From Phoebastria nigripes (taxonomy: Eukaryota; Chordata; Aves; Procellariiformes; Diomedeidae), in the NCBI GenBank assembly GCA_035582835.1, contig JAYKAV010000012.1, forward strand, positions 406,818 through 470,817: a stretch of DNA of 64,000 nt, written 5' to 3'. Position 1 is the stretch's first letter. Each line of letters opens with the position of its first letter. Positions 35,781 to 50,215 of the stretch are shown here, piece by piece. A program made the position numbers and the translations under genes. The notes beneath the pieces are model-generated. The model was not told the origin of the DNA, ran no database searches, and saw only the letters and a program-made list of their open reading frames with translations.

Positions 35781-38700
35781 TGGTTGGGAACAAAACCGAA
35801 AAATTTCTAATTTTTTAGCAAAGAGTGTTTTCATGTTTTAACATTTACTTAATGCTTTAGCATAATATTTTGCATTTAGATAATGCAAGACAAACTTTTT
35901 AAACAAAACATAACTTTAAAAAGAAAAATGGGAACATTTCTTTGGTTGGATATGAAAATATGGGGTTTTTTCAATCAGTAACACATTTTCTTCTGCTTTA
36001 TTCTTGTGATACAGCTCTATTTTTGCAGGCAGCAGGCACTGCCAAATCTTCCTAACCAGATTTTCCTAGGTCTGTGTTCACCAGAGCAGTTTCAGCCAAA
36101 AGAGGCAGCAAAACGCCCTTGGTGTTACTCTGCAGTTGTGCTTGGCCCCTGCGGGAGCTTCGCGCGTTGGGGGGGTCGGGAAGAGACGGCAGCCAGCCCC
36201 GCTCCAACACAACATTTGTTCTGTGAGCCGCACTTTGGCTGCCTACCCTGAGTTTTTGTTTCTACCCTCCACATGACAACTGTTGAGTGGAAATAATTTT
36301 AAATTAGAGAATGAAATTACCAAAACACAGTTAGAAAAATATCCACAAATATCTCCTACATATTTTTTTATTCTGCAAAGATTAATGTATGAGGAGAAGT
36401 GATTAATTCAAGCTTTACTTCACAGATGATCTCTCAGGCCTAACAGCGTACGCGCACAGTCAATATTTTGCAAATGTTTTGATTAATAAATCTTTATATA
36501 GCCCACTGCAACTTTGTAGATTTAAATTGATCTTGCACTATTCGGAAAGCATACTGATTTTCCCTGCGTGGTTTCTTGACTCAGGCTCGGTAGCCCAAAG
36601 TAAAGTAAACAAAATAAATGCTGGTGAACACAAAACCCTTTACTTTCACCACAAAAACACCTGGAGGTATAAAAACATTTGGAGGCGGCTATGTTCTTGG
36701 CAGAAGAAGCTGCCACCACCGCCCCAGGCTGCCGCCCTCCCTTCCAGCCCAGCCCAGCCTCCCCCAGTGCCCTCCCTGGCTCTGCTCTGGGGCATCAGCT
36801 GCTCCCACAGCAAATGCATCGGCAGGTGCCCAGCACCACTTCCATCCCCTCTCACTGCATTTACAACATACAAACCAAGAACGAACAGCCCTCCGACATC
36901 GCCCTCTGTTAAGGGGCTGGCTCTGGGGAGGAGGACAGCCCTTGAGCATCCACAGGGATGGGACAGATTTCTCTGCAAGCTCGCACATCAAAGATGTTCA
37001 TCTTTAATGCTGGAGAGTAAGTTCGTTCTTGCTTCGCTATTTGCTTTGACTTTTGTTTAATGCCACAAGTACAGAGTGATTCACCTCTGGTTTGTAAGGG
37101 CTTTCAAATAACCTTTGAGCACGAAGGGCCCGACGGAGGCATGGATGGGCTGAGCTCGCTGTGGGGGCTTGGTGTGAGGAACTGGGCCACCGACCCCACC
37201 TCCTCCACCAGGTTTGCACAGGCCCAACACCACCCCACCGCACTCGGACACTTTTGTTGAATGCAGTTGTCAGAGCTACGTCTAGATGAACACCATTATA
37301 GTCTGGCTATTGCTGGAAAATTCCTTCGTTAATAAATTTGGTCTGAGTGAGTCAAGGAACAGTGTAAGTCTTGTGGGCTGTTTCTGTTAGGGAGAGAAAC
37401 AAAGCAATATATCTCTTCGGCAGTACCCTATCACTTAAGGAAAAAAAACCCCAATATAAAAAGCAGTGCTGGTTTCTGACGCACAACAGGATCAAACACT
37501 GGAAGCCACTTTTTCTCACAGCTCCATACGTACCTCCCATAGCCTCTAAGCCTCTCCACTTTCTTTCTCGACCATATTTTCAGTCCCCTCATGCACTCCT
37601 CCGGGCTGCTTCTTGTCTCTTCTCTTGGCACCTCCGCAAACATACATGCAGATCCATACAAGCCCTCAATCTATAATCGAAGAAACTTCTCCTCTGGGAC
37701 AGGGCAGTGCCAATGGCTCTTGAACAGCAGGTTGTTTTCATTGACCAGCATTGGGGTTTCATTGTTGATCCCAATTGTTTCCATTTTTTATGACTAGAAG
37801 AAGGGCTTGGCAACTTCTTTCATCTAGCCAGACCTGAAGTTTGGATGTCACATCCACTGACTTTTCTAAGGTTTTACCTTAGTCTGCCTCTTGGTTATAC
37901 AAATACAACAGATACCATAGTTCTATACTTAATGCATCCCCAAAAGAATGAAGTACACTTAGGCTATAGTGATACTGCAAAAGGTGTAATTTTTTTATAG
38001 AGAAGTCACCAGAAAAGCACTCAAGTGCCAGATAGAAAGCTCAGTATCATTTTTTTAATAGTACTGGAGTATATTAATGAGAAAAAGTTGGACCCCAGCA
38101 TTATAACTCTTCCTGCAGATATTATCGTTACATGCATTTCACATTATTACTAATTTTGTATTCAGCATACCAGGACCATTAATTCAGATTTAGTCTGCAG
38201 TTGAATAAGCCAGATTGCTTAAGAAAATAAACCTCTCTATTACTTTTTATAATGTTGAAATTAATTTACAGTTCCAGATTGTGATAACTAAAATTGAGAA
38301 TTAAAACTATATTTGCTACCTGAGATTTCCCAGAGATTAGCATTCACGAGGCTGTAAAAATATTAACTACTTTAAATAATGCTTGCAATATTTCTGGTGT
38401 TATAAAGCATCTTCCCTTAGCTCATTTTAATTTATTTAGCATCTATCTCTTTAAGCCTTCCTTTTAGCATATTCACACCACTGGAAGATTAGACCGAGAT
38501 TATTGCATTAAGAGAAATGCTATTTACAATGATGGCATGTAATACAATATGCATTTCCAGGGGCTTTGAAAGGCATGGAAATAAAAATTTTAATGATGTC
38601 TTTAAGGGCTCTCAGGTTGCCTTTGTGCTACAAAAGAAGTTGAAGTTGAGTAGAATTTCTGAAGCGGAATGGCATCGAGTCAACAGTGGAGTAGATAAAA

Positions 38701-41700
38701 CCTTTATAGGAAAAGGGGAACTCAATAAAAACACACAAAAAGGCAATGTTATTTCAAGATTAATCTCTGAGAATCATAAGAAGCACAGAAGAGAGAGGCA
38801 GGGGAATCAGGGAGCCGGAGTCTTCAAACGAAGCCAGTGGACACTGTAGGATTCTTCATGTTGCTCTGGTAGTTGTTTCAGTCTCCTCTGAAAACCACTC
38901 CATACCTTTGGCTGTCAGTGGGGTGGGTGTGCCACCCTTCCTCATCTCTACTACGCTCCTCTGCAGCTCCATGCAACGAGCATCGACACCTTCACTGAAC
39001 GAACCTCATTATTTCGGGGTGAATGCATTAAAAAATCACAGTTGCTACCCAAAATGGGCAATAATTTTAACATTTATATATGCAGGGCTTTTTGAGCCTT
39101 CAGTGGGTACCCAAGCCCTCAATCCTGCCTGTCAGAAATACACTTCTTGAAATGAATGAAAGGCTGAGCTCCTTATACAANTGGTTGATACAAGCAGCTG
39201 ATGCTTAAAGAAAACCATCAAATTTCATAAGAAAATTGGGTGACTTGGACATGGTGTCATTGTAGGATTAGGTTCTCAGTCGATAACATCTGTTCTAATA
39301 TGTTCCTTGTAGAAAGAGGAAAATAGGATTTAAATTTAAATCCATAGATTGAACAAGAAGCAGAGTAGCAGATTCATAGCTAGCAAGGTGCAATACTTCC
39401 TTAGAGGTTTTGGTAAATTCTTGCCTGGTTTTGATATTTACTGATTTAATGAAATATCTGCTTAATTGTATCTGTCTGCAGAAAGTTCAGAACTGAACTA
39501 CCATGTACCAGCTGATCTAACCTTTTGCTGGATTCTTTAAACTTTCTTTTTTTTTTGAGTGGCATAGATGCAGTAATTGGAAGGATATTTTGTCGAGGGA
39601 GCTGCTATGAAAANCTCTCAAGTACTGTTAGGACTATGTGTGATGGTAAATCATTTTGCAGATCTCCTGCAATAACAATTTTTTTAAGAAAGTTCATCGC
39701 TTGACCATCCTTCCATACAGACATCATTTCCTTTGGGTGCCACTGGAGAAGAAATGACGTTCCCAAAGACTTTTACTTTGCTTACGTTAATACTAATTTA
39801 TATTATCTCAAATTGGAGGGGTTTGTATAAAGGATTTTAGGATGACAGCATCTCAAGCTATCAACAGCCGAGTTCATACTCTGAAACCACAGAAATAACA
39901 CTGCCTCAAGTTTTCATTTTTAAAAAAAAAGAAAATATACTGTTCTTAATTCTGAAGACTAGAACCCAAATGCCTGAGTGTCATTTTATGAAAATTGCCC
40001 TTACATCATGAGTGAGTCTCCAGTGTTCCACGGCTGTGCCTTTGCAATAATGGTTTAAAATGGAAACATTTATTTTTCCCCAGTTTTTAGCAGCTACAGA
40101 AGAAGCAGGGGGCTAATTACCAATAGTGAGCTGCAAGGGTCAGATCGAGAGGAAAAAATGGAACTAAATGTTTCAGAAAATAGGTGAAGGATCCTGCTGT
40201 GGCAAATTTGGATGATTTAGCCTAGTGCTGCGGGTTTTTTCCCCTGTAATCTATAAGTTATAGTAGAGTCAGTGCTTTTAGAGTATTGAGCTGGAACTAG
40301 CAACTGCACATAAAGAAACACAATCAGAACTGGACAAAACAAGTTATTAAAAGATTGAAGGGTTATTTTCCCATTAAAAACAATACACATTTGAATTTAA
40401 ATATATATAAAATCAGAAGCTGAGAATACAGATATATATTGACAATAGAAATATACTTCAGCTATTCAGCAGCAGTGACACACCTTCAATTCCTATTGCT
40501 CTTTTATTACAGGTGGGATGTCTGTTTAAAGAGAAGCATCCAAAATAGGCCATTGAAAGAAGAAAGGACCGAGTTTAAAATTATTTTCTTAGTAAGTTAT
40601 GCTTCCATGTCATTCTAAGATCCTTGCAGGGGAAACTACGTGGGACTTTTACATGTCTTTTGAAGATGGCCTTTTGTCACTTTATTGTCTGGTACAAAGG
40701 GCAAAAAGAAAAAAAAAATGCCCAAATCTTCTGATAAGTCAGAAGAGTGAGCCCTTGGTCTTGAAAAACATAGGTATAAAATTATTGAAAAGCGCCGAGG
40801 GTCTGGTTGAGCTGACTTATGAGTCCAAGCCCACCCAGTGCTGCTCCCCATGTGCTGGGTCCTGGTCTGCCTCCCTGACACCACTGGCATTGCAGCTGGT
40901 GGGGAGGTGCCTCCTCTAGGTCTGAACAGAAAATCCTGAATTGCCTAATTAGATCAATTTTGACAGAGCCTAGAGCAGTAGTAGAAGACCAGCACAGTTG
41001 TTGCAGGACATCCGAAGGCCTGGTTACCCCCTTGATGTTATGCAGCCATGTAGGGCTGCAAGAGCAAATGGCATTTGGCTCCAACTCTCAACTGGGAGCC
41101 CTTAGCCTGCCAAGGTACGCTGAAGACACTGGCACACAGAAAGCTTACCAGAAATGTGTGGATATTGCTTTAGTTTCACCACCTAGCAGAAAGCTTTAGG
41201 ACCCTTCCAGACTCAAAAATTAAATAGTTAAGACCATGCAGGAGCACGCTCCTTCCTCCTTGCCAGGGAATTGTGCTTTGCCATGGGTGTCATGGCAAGA
41301 TCCATTTAATCAGATACCAGAAAGCAATGGGCAATTACCGAGCATAGCGTTGGTGGCATAAATGAGATTAAACATCCGCTCACATCAACAAATTTAAAGA
41401 AAATGGAAAAGTGGAGGAAATCAGTCCTCAGGGCACACTGGAATCTGGGTTTTTTGTTTTTCCTTTCGCCTTTCCAGAAAACACTGAGTAAAAGGTCCCC
41501 TTCGTTATGATCAGTTCAAATGTAGCGTCTCACTGCAGTCATAGAAAGGCAGGCACTAAGAAGTTCTCAGAAGAAATAAAGAAGTTGAGAAAATCATTTT
41601 ATTGCCTGACAGAAGGGGAGGCTGCCTTAATTTTGTTGTCACTGGGAGTCTAAATGTATAAGGACAGCTGCTGTGCTCAAGCAACAATGCAATCAGTTAA

Positions 41701-42409
41701 TGCTTTCAGCAGGGAGACATTAGCCGCTTCTCCCTCCTGCCAGGCAGGGAGAAACAAAGTTTACCAAAAAAAGAAAAAAAGGAAACTTTTAGACATTTTT
41801 TCTTTCTTTTTTTCCTGTGCTCCTTTTAGCGGAAGGAGGACAAGGATCACACCAGAACAGGGAATGCCTTCCAGGATCTTCCTGTTACCNCATTTTGGTG
41901 GTGGTGTTCTGACGTGTACGTTGGCCATCGCACATTTTCTGAGACAACTGCAGTAAAGTCACGTGATGACAATTATTAAATAGCATACAGTAAGGAACAG
42001 ATAGATTGTCACCAAAGCTACTTTTGGTATTGACCAAAAAAGATCAAAGAGTAAAATGTTGAATAAGATATAAAATGAAGCAATGAAACGAGGAGGAAGT
42101 TTGCCCTACATAGTGATTAAATTAGCATAAACAAAATGAAGACATTTGCTATTTTTACATTCCCAATTTGAAATGAAGGTAAAGCAGAACAAACAAGAAA
42201 CTAAAACTACGTGTAAACTCTATGATGTGTTTCTGCCTCAGAGCTGTAATAATGAAGGCTTCTTCTAAAGGAACAACCTTCAGTACCTACATATGTTTTA
42301 CCTTTAAAAAGTTTTGAGGTGATAAAAAAGAGAATCAGAGGAACCTTATCTTGGCATAATGATCTGTTTTCAGGCATTTCACAAAGAACTAGAACAAGCA
42401 CAACAGGAC
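35781..42409. other. Intergenic DNA; GC-rich block at 36.1-37.26 kb
   Basis: Mostly AT-rich unique DNA. Between about 36100 and 37260 lie GC-rich patches containing the longest open frame of the window (36479-37060, + strand, 193 codons) and several overlapping frames on both strands. None has a recognisable domain. The first 70 codons of the long frame are AT-rich and the rest proline- and alanine-rich, as random GC-rich DNA would give. No gene is called. Single N bases at 39181, 39613 and 41890. Confidence 0.55.
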
Positions 42410-42460
42410 AAGAGGAGAAAGGAAGGAAGAGGGGAAAGGGAAGAGAGAAAAAAGAAGAGA
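42410..42460. repeat. 51-base polypurine tract
   Basis: Every base from 42410 to 42460 is A or G (GGAAGGAAGAGGGGAAAGGG within it). It is GA-rich simple sequence immediately upstream of a CR1 fragment. Confidence 0.85.
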
Positions 42461-42510
42461 TGAAAGCTATTCATTTTAGGCACAACCATTAGTCCATTTC
42501 AAATTAGGAA

Positions 42511-42595
42511 CATAGAATCATAGAATCATTTAGGTTGGAAAAGACTCCTAAGGTCATCGAGTCCAACCATTAGCCTAACACTACCAAGTCTGTGG
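42511..42595 (-). mobile_element. CR1 LINE 3'-end fragment
   Basis: The + strand reads CATAGAATCATAGAATCATT, then TAGGTTGGAAAAGACTCC and GTCCAACCATTAGCCTAACA. This is the reverse complement of the CR1 3' end with its ATTCTATG tail repeat, so the element is in minus orientation. It is severely 5'-truncated and carries no open frame. Confidence 0.9.
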
Positions 42596-45500
42596 ACCAG
42601 TTTAAGAGAGGGATGCCCTGGGATTTTGAGGACCTCAGTTATATTTTCAGATCTGCAACAGAATTTGCTGCGCTCTTTCACAATCCACTTAGAACTGGGT
42701 TTTCAGAAATGCAGGTTTCATACTGCCATCTACGTTGGTCCAGGCACTATCAGCACCATTGGCTGAGGGTACTGTCCGGACCATCAGAGGTGTCACTTTC
42801 TTCCACCACTTTTTTCCAACCCCTGCACCGGTTTCACTCCCCGATGGGCAGGAGGAACGACTGCTGACTATTCACTGCATGAGCAGTATGAAAGGGTTGG
42901 GATTCCATCTCCAAAATGTCTTCATCTCCCTAAGGACAAGTGAAGAATAGGGCAACATGGGAATTAGGAATGGGACTGTGTTGGAGATGAGGGAAGAGGA
43001 GACCACCTTCCTCAAATCACTGAACTCTTTTGTTCCAGCTTTGCTTATGTAGGTGTTTTAACGATGATGTGCTCATTAATGAAAAAAATTTAAAATAATA
43101 AACAAACACATGGTTAAATGGTAATTAAGTTGAGAAACTAACTCAAAGCATGGATGGAAACAAGACAGAAATGGAATTTGATCAATAACTTGGACAAATT
43201 TTTGAATAAAGAAAGAGAAATCATGCTTTAACTTATAAATCCATACAAAAAAATATGTACTTAGTCAAAGAAATGGCAAAAATTAAAACTGTTAATGACT
43301 TAATATTTTTTCCTAAGAGGCGGAAACATCTGGCAGTGATTGGGTGTGTTATCCTCGGTATGGAGTATTGGGGAAAGCACACAAATGAAATCCTCAAATT
43401 GCATATGTCATTTGGAAAAGTATGCACCTTGCATGAACATCCCATAACTAAAATACATATTATTAGCATCGGCTACAATACATCTGAATGCAAGAATCAC
43501 AAGGAGAGAATTACCACTTCTTATAGTTACGTGTATATATCTGCCTTATGGAAGTTCAGAATTGTCTCAGAGAGAAAGGGGTGAGACTAAAAAGGAATAA
43601 CTGTGACACTAGAAAGCTTTTAGATTTTGGCACATTAAAATATGTTTAAAAGATTAGGATTTGAGAAGCACTTGTGATAGATACTTCAGTTCTTCCTCTG
43701 ATCACTGTCATTCAAACCTTCCCCACGTTCAGTAAGTAGTCTTTTTAATAATTTTGTTGGGGAAGCCCGCGTGGGGCTCACAGACAGGACACAGCTGCTA
43801 TCCTCTGCTCAACTAAGGAGCCAAAAGACCCAAGGTCACTCCTGAACACAGATCTCAGAAAAAACAACTTAAAGAACAATGTTTTATAGGCAAATTGACC
43901 AGGCAAAATTCAAATCTTTTAGTCAGCAAGTCTGAAATATGATAAGAACATAAAAAGAAGATACATTTCAATATAAAGGGGCAGCAACAATATCACCTTA
44001 AAGAAAACAGAAGAATGTTGATTTTGTAACTTTAATGCTCTCAGGCCATCACCNGCTGAAATGAAAGAATTTTCCTTAAGTTGCTGTAAGCTCCAATCTT
44101 GATCTTATTCATCATTATTAAATGTTGAAAGTTTAAATATTTCATATAGATGAGATGAAAAGATTGCAAGAGAAACTGAATAATCTCCACAGACTTTAGA
44201 AAGCATAGAGACCAAACACAACCTAAAAGGAAATGAACACTAAAACTACATTGTTGATTAAATCCCTTATTTATAACATTTGTCTTAATTTCAAAGATTT
44301 ATTGAAAAGGGATTTAAAGAAGATGAATTAATCTTAAGAAATGACAGACTAATCCTTTCTTTGGGACCAGTGATTATATGAAGGTGTATTGAGAACAGCG
44401 GAGAGAATGCTAGGTACTCTTGCTGGACAGATACTACAGTTCAGTTTAGACATTAATCTGCAAAAGTAGATTAGCAAAGTCTGATGGTTAGATATTTTCA
44501 CAAGGGTTTTATTCAGTCTTGGGAACAACATCTACAAAGAATATACTGATGTTGTACAGCTCAGAGAAACCACCAGGGAAGGGAGATGGAAAACAGATCT
44601 CAATTCATTTGAAAAGATTAAACACTGCCATAAAGTAATCTAATTAGTCGTATTCTTTGTTCTTCTTGGGACATCTTCAGAGCTGGCTGTTTTGTTCTTC
44701 TGCTGCTTTGCTCCTTTTGCCCCCATGGAAAGGGCTCTCCTCTGCACCAGTGAGGCTCCGAAAGGCAGCTGTGAGTGCACCAGAAAAGGTCACTACGCAG
44801 ATCAAATGAAGCCAGATATAATGAGACTCATCTTCAAAACCTCTTGCTAATTAAAAGACAAAAATCTGAGCCTGGTCATGTTTCCAGTCAAAACAAAGAA
44901 AGTTTTGCAGTCATTTCAATGGCAGCCAGATCAGGTTTCTGATAATATTGATCAAACATCAAATGCAAGAGGGCAAGATGGTAAGTATGAAAGTCAGAAA
45001 GACAGTGAGCAGTGAGGACACTAAGCAAAAACAGCCTCTTGGGATATTGGTCTGCTGATACAATTCAGCAAACTAATTAAGGATGATCCCTGGAAACTTA
45101 TCATTCTTAAATTGCTATTATGATCATAATAATAAATTACTGCATGTTTGTCAAAGGCGCTTCATACCACCATTGCCTTTCAACCACTCCAGGCAGGGTC
45201 TGGCTTGATCCAGGCTGTTAGACAAGAGGTACGNAGGAGCACGGATCTTATGTGCAGGCTGGAGAAGATTAGATTAGAGGGGACTAAAATGAGCTGTCAA
45301 ATGCTTTCATTTAAGCATTCTGGAGAGGATTCTTAAGTCATTGAGCCCTAAACACATTGGGAAAAAAATGGAGCTAGATGAAGACACAAATAAATGAAAT
45401 TGAGAGACTATCTTAAAACAGAACTTGAGTATATAGATAATATAATAACACAGGGCATTTTTATGAAAATCGGGAAAATATGTCAAAAAAAGAAAGAAAA

Positions 45501-48411
45501 TTAACTATGACCAAGCAGAAAATACAGTCACTTACTGTGAACAGCAGATATTAGATCCGAAGGAAAAATAATCTATACAATTCTCTTTTCTCCTGAATAA
45601 AGCTGACANACCATTTTGTCTGATAATCTGCTTTCCCAAGATGCAACTGTATTCTAAATTAGATAATATAATCACTTCACCCTGTTTGAAATTATTGTGT
45701 CATATTGCTGTGAACAGTTCAGGAGGTGCTACAGATCAGGGAAGTGTAAGCATGCCAATGGTAAATGAAAGGCTATCAATCTATTTATTTTAATTAATTA
45801 AAGCTTTTTCTTATTTTTTTGAGTTCAATATGATATAATAATTTAAGATTATGTTCTAAGCAGAAATTACCAAAGACACCTCTTGCAGGCTGTTTATAAA
45901 GTCTCTTGCTGTTGTTGCAGGTTATGTTTTTCAGTGGATGAATAAAATAAACATTTTTCAATAAAGGTGTAGCCTTTTTGCAGTATTTGTTTCTAAATGG
46001 AGACCCGAAGTGAAGCAGCAGACTCCCAGACAAAGTGTCTGTTTCAAAGGCCGAGTGATTCCGGGCGAAGGGGGTTGCAGAATGCTCTGACAACTTCTGT
46101 TCCAGAAGTTATTTGTACATTAAGAAAGCAAGTTACAACTAGAAATGATCCTCCAACTCTAGAAAATCTCCTAGATGTTATTAGGCATTTCCATCACCTT
46201 CAGAAAAAGGCTAATAATGACAGAACGGTACCTTGAACACAGATGGTAATGTATAGTTAAAACTGGTAGGAAAATGAACAAAAGAACACTTTTCCACCAT
46301 TTTTCATAAACATTTCAGTTTTGCTGAAGTTTCCTAAAGAGATCTTATTCAAATGCCTTGCCTTGAATAGCATCTTTAATAGAGAGTTGATGAGGTTTAA
46401 CAGGTTAAACCATTATATTCTGCCTTTAACCTCGGCTTACAATTCCATTTGCGTTATCTACATCCAGGTCCAGTTCTGAAATGAAGCAAAGGCGATACCC
46501 CGTTGATTTCAGCAGGTGATAGAACAAGTCTTCATTCCTTCGGAGCTGATTTACATTTTTGGCAATTTCCATCTCAGTTCTTCCGTCTATACAAAACAAC
46601 AAGACTGATTCTTCTTTCAAATAAGAGCTAGAGAATATACAAATGAGAAGATATGCCAACTTCGGCTTCTCTCCTCTGAGGTTCTTTGAAATTATTTCCC
46701 TTGAACTTCCATCTTTAAAAAAGCAGATGACTTTAAACAGCCCTTAGAACTCTGCAGAGGCATCTGTAAAATGTTTTCTCTCAGGCAATCAAAGGCAGGA
46801 GACTTTTGTTTCTCAAATCCTATGATAAATAAAGAACTCTGACTTAAAATATATATATAAAAATGGGAATCATGTTAAACTTTTGTCATCTCGTAGAAAG
46901 TCGCACTTGACTTACAGTTTGGAAAGACTTTCAGGGTATACTTCAAAGCCTGTTTATTTTCCCAGACTTGCCAGAAAACAAGGCTCTGAGGGGAGCTTTT
47001 GTGTACAGGGAAGCAGCGTTTTACAGGGGTAGTTTGAGTGTTGAAGGCTACAAACTTCTGAGATGTTGATATGGTGCTGGCGGCTGACACCCATAGCTGT
47101 GATAACTGCTGTTGGGTAATTGTCCCAAGGAAGTAAATGGATCATCCACTGGTGAGTTAAGATATCAGTCAGCCTTAAAGCAGAAGCTAGATCTTGGTCT
47201 TGGATTGAAAATGTTTTGGGAATTCACATCCTCAGTTAGTGCTCACTGGCATTGCTAGAGAGCTGACCTCGAAATGCATTTAAATAAGGGTTTCTAGCAA
47301 AGAATTTGAGGGGGTCTGCATCACATCACATTTGAGAAAACTAGCAGGTAGAGAACAAGCAGTTTAGAATTCCTAAACCAGCATCAGCCAGACCCCTAAA
47401 GGGGACACTTCGAAGGACTGTGCTCTGTCTTCATAGATGAATTCAAATTACTTGTAGATTTATGTTGATTTGTTTATCCCTCACCCTTGGTAAGAATCCT
47501 TGCCCTGCATTAAAAACGAAATGAATGCTACTTAAAGTTTAGCCTTATTGATTTGCATTTTATATGAGACAGTAAATTAAATTTATGCTAATATGATATA
47601 TATATTCTTCCCTGAACCATTAAAGGAGAGGTGGGGCTACACAGTGCAGTAGTTTAAATAATTATGGCTGTCACTCACAATTATTCGAACTGTTGTGCTG
47701 ATCAAAGTTCTTAAAATCTTGGATATAAGATCCTCGAACTTCCCCAGGAGCAGCTTGGAATATCAGAAGAAGCTAAAAGTAGAATCTTTTAGATTTAAAT
47801 GGTTTTGACAGGTTTACTTTATTTTCATACTTTCCAAAAAAGGTGCAGCATGGAACTAGAAATGACAGAATATTGCTTTCGTTTCATTTCCTCCTTCTAT
47901 AAATAAGATCTCATAAAATCGTACATTAATATCCAGGAAATAATGACACTTTCTCTAGGAGCACAAAGACCTGTGAGTAAATCTGAGAAAAGTCCCGAGT
48001 ACTTAGAGAAACAGATGCCCTGGAAAGTGGTTAGCAAAGGAAATCTGTCAGATACCTCGACACGAGAGATCTGGACATACCTGACCAGAGAGCTGCTCCA
48101 GCTGCCTCGGGGCCTGCGAAGAAGATCTGCACTTGCGTGTTTCCAGGAGGGAGCCCAGCTTCGTATCCTCTGTGCAAGTCGTTCAAACCAGAGGAATATC
48201 TGAGAGAAGCAAGAAGCTCCAGCGTGTCTCCTCCTCGACCCGCGAGCCTCTCTGCAGAGATGCTGTCAGTTCACGACACTTGTGATGACAGATCTGTGAT
48301 GGGAACAGGTCTCTATCAAGCACAGAGGAAAGCAGTCAACTCATTTCACACTGGGCACTGAACACCCGGGTAGCAATACAGGCTTGGCTGTATACTTTTA
48401 TGTGCATACAT
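42596..48411. other. Intergenic DNA without supported genes
   Basis: AT-rich unique sequence. Open frames are short and lack domains. A GC-richer stretch at 43760-43850 is unassigned. Single N bases at 44054, 45234 and 45609. Confidence 0.6.
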
Positions 48412-48468
48412 GCATATATATATATATATATAAAAAATATATATATATATATAAAAAAAAAAAAAAAA
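48412..48468. repeat. (TA)n microsatellite with poly-A
   Basis: Two TA blocks separated by an A-run and followed by about 16 A. The self-complementary TA blocks could form a cruciform. Confidence 0.9.
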
Positions 48469-50106
48469 TCAAGTGACCTAGAACTGAAGGATTCTACAGC
48501 ACATTAGCGGAATGGGGAGTATCTAGTTATCTAGTTCACTTGTATTTTCACTCAAATTCACTTAAAGAATCAATAATTTTTGGTATGAATAAAATAGCAT
48601 CTCTAGTATAGGTGGCATTATCTTTAAAAACATGTGGCTCTTTGAATGATGTGACAGATCCTTTGAAATGCAAAGGTAAGACCAAGTTATTAAAGCTCTT
48701 TTTTTTTGCTCACAGTATTTTTAGTCTGTGGTTGCCTTTGATTTCCAGCACTGAAGCAACAATACAGGCATAACAACAGAGGTCATGGGAAAGAACAGAA
48801 AAAAATCAGGTCTTAAACTGTACACAGGCAGATACTCTAGTTCACAATTCATCAATCCAAAATAGTGACCTCCAGAGAGTGACAGGCAGAGATATCTGCA
48901 TCCTAATTCCTCCATCCCATTCACTGCAGGGAGGATAGGTCTTTGTGATGACAATTACTTGTATGAATAAGACTCTTTCCNCTCAGCTTTCAGACCAAAC
49001 TTTTTGCGTGTTAAAGGCAAGCCGCAGTATAGATTTCTGTAATACTTTGCACCATTATGGTAATGCATGAATTTTAAAAAATAGCAAGAGACAGGGAATG
49101 GAAATGGGACTGATGCCAGCGCAGAATTCCCATCTCTGAAGCACTTCCAGTCAGTGCCTCTGCTCTCTCCTCAGGCTGCTCTAATGACGGTCTGGGTAGC
49201 CAAAAGCAGCTTTAAGCCAAACTTTTAGTCTGAATCCATTTGGGGATAATGGGCTAATGTAAAGGGAGAGAATATCCTGAAATGTATACCAGTAGATACC
49301 CTTCCAACTGATGGGGAAGGCTGAACAACGGTCTGCAAAACGCCACTGAGTATTGCACTAGATGATGCAGACCTGCAATGCTGCTAAAAGAGATCTCAGT
49401 GCCTTAAAAGATATATTGGAGCTTTGGAGGAGAATGAGGAAGTCATAAGGTATCTAGGCGTAATATCACAGACTTTGTTACATTTCAACCAAGTTTCTGA
49501 ACTCCATAGTGTACACATTTTGCATGTCAGCTCTCTAAATTGCATCTAAATCTTTGTTCTGTGACATTTAGCATCACTCTGCTTTAGCAAAGGTTGTTGC
49601 TTTTTTTCCCCAATGCCTTTCTGACCTGTCTTTAAAGTCAGCACTCCCATCAGTCTCAGCTGACATACAGAAAATAGTGACATATTGACTTTTACAAGAG
49701 GTGACACAACATGAATAGATGAAAACTTGGCACTGGATTTTCCATATGAAAGGAAGTGTCAACAAAACAGACGAAAGTCCCCACACTTCATCCAGTTAAT
49801 GAATCGCCATTGTCTGTGTACATGCATATATTCAGTGCTCTGTGGAATACGTCTCCTGAGAGAAACAGATGAACTTTAAAACAAAATTAAAACCTTTAAA
49901 CCAAAGTTTCAACTTTTATAAACATGAAAGCTTATTTCTTAAAAATAAGAAGGAATTAAGTTAATTGATTTGAGTTGTGTGCTGCTCTGGAAGGGGAGAG
50001 TTGAGATGAAGATACACAACAACTTGCATTTTGTTTAAGACTCAACACAATGTTTCTTCTTAGAGTTTCAGAAAGCCATGAATTGTCTTTCTCCTCCCAC
50101 CTTCTT
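48469..50106. other. Intergenic DNA without supported genes
   Basis: No coding signal and no recognised repeat. Single N at 48981. Confidence 0.6.
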
Positions 50107-50215
50107 AGGAGCACAGGATAACTGAGGCTGGATGGGACCTCAGGAGGTCTCTAGTCCAACCTTGGGCTCAAAGAAGGTCAGCTAAGAGCTCAAACAAGGT
50201 TACCCCACGCTTCCC
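50107..50215 (-). mobile_element. Old CR1-like LINE fragment
   Basis: The + strand reads GGATAACTGAGGCTGGATGG, then GACCTCAGGAGGTCTCTAG and TCCAACCTTGGGCTCAAAG, matching the reverse complement of a CR1 3' end (older subfamily, diverged). It continues AAGGTCAGCTAAGAGC. The far boundary is uncertain. Confidence 0.7.
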
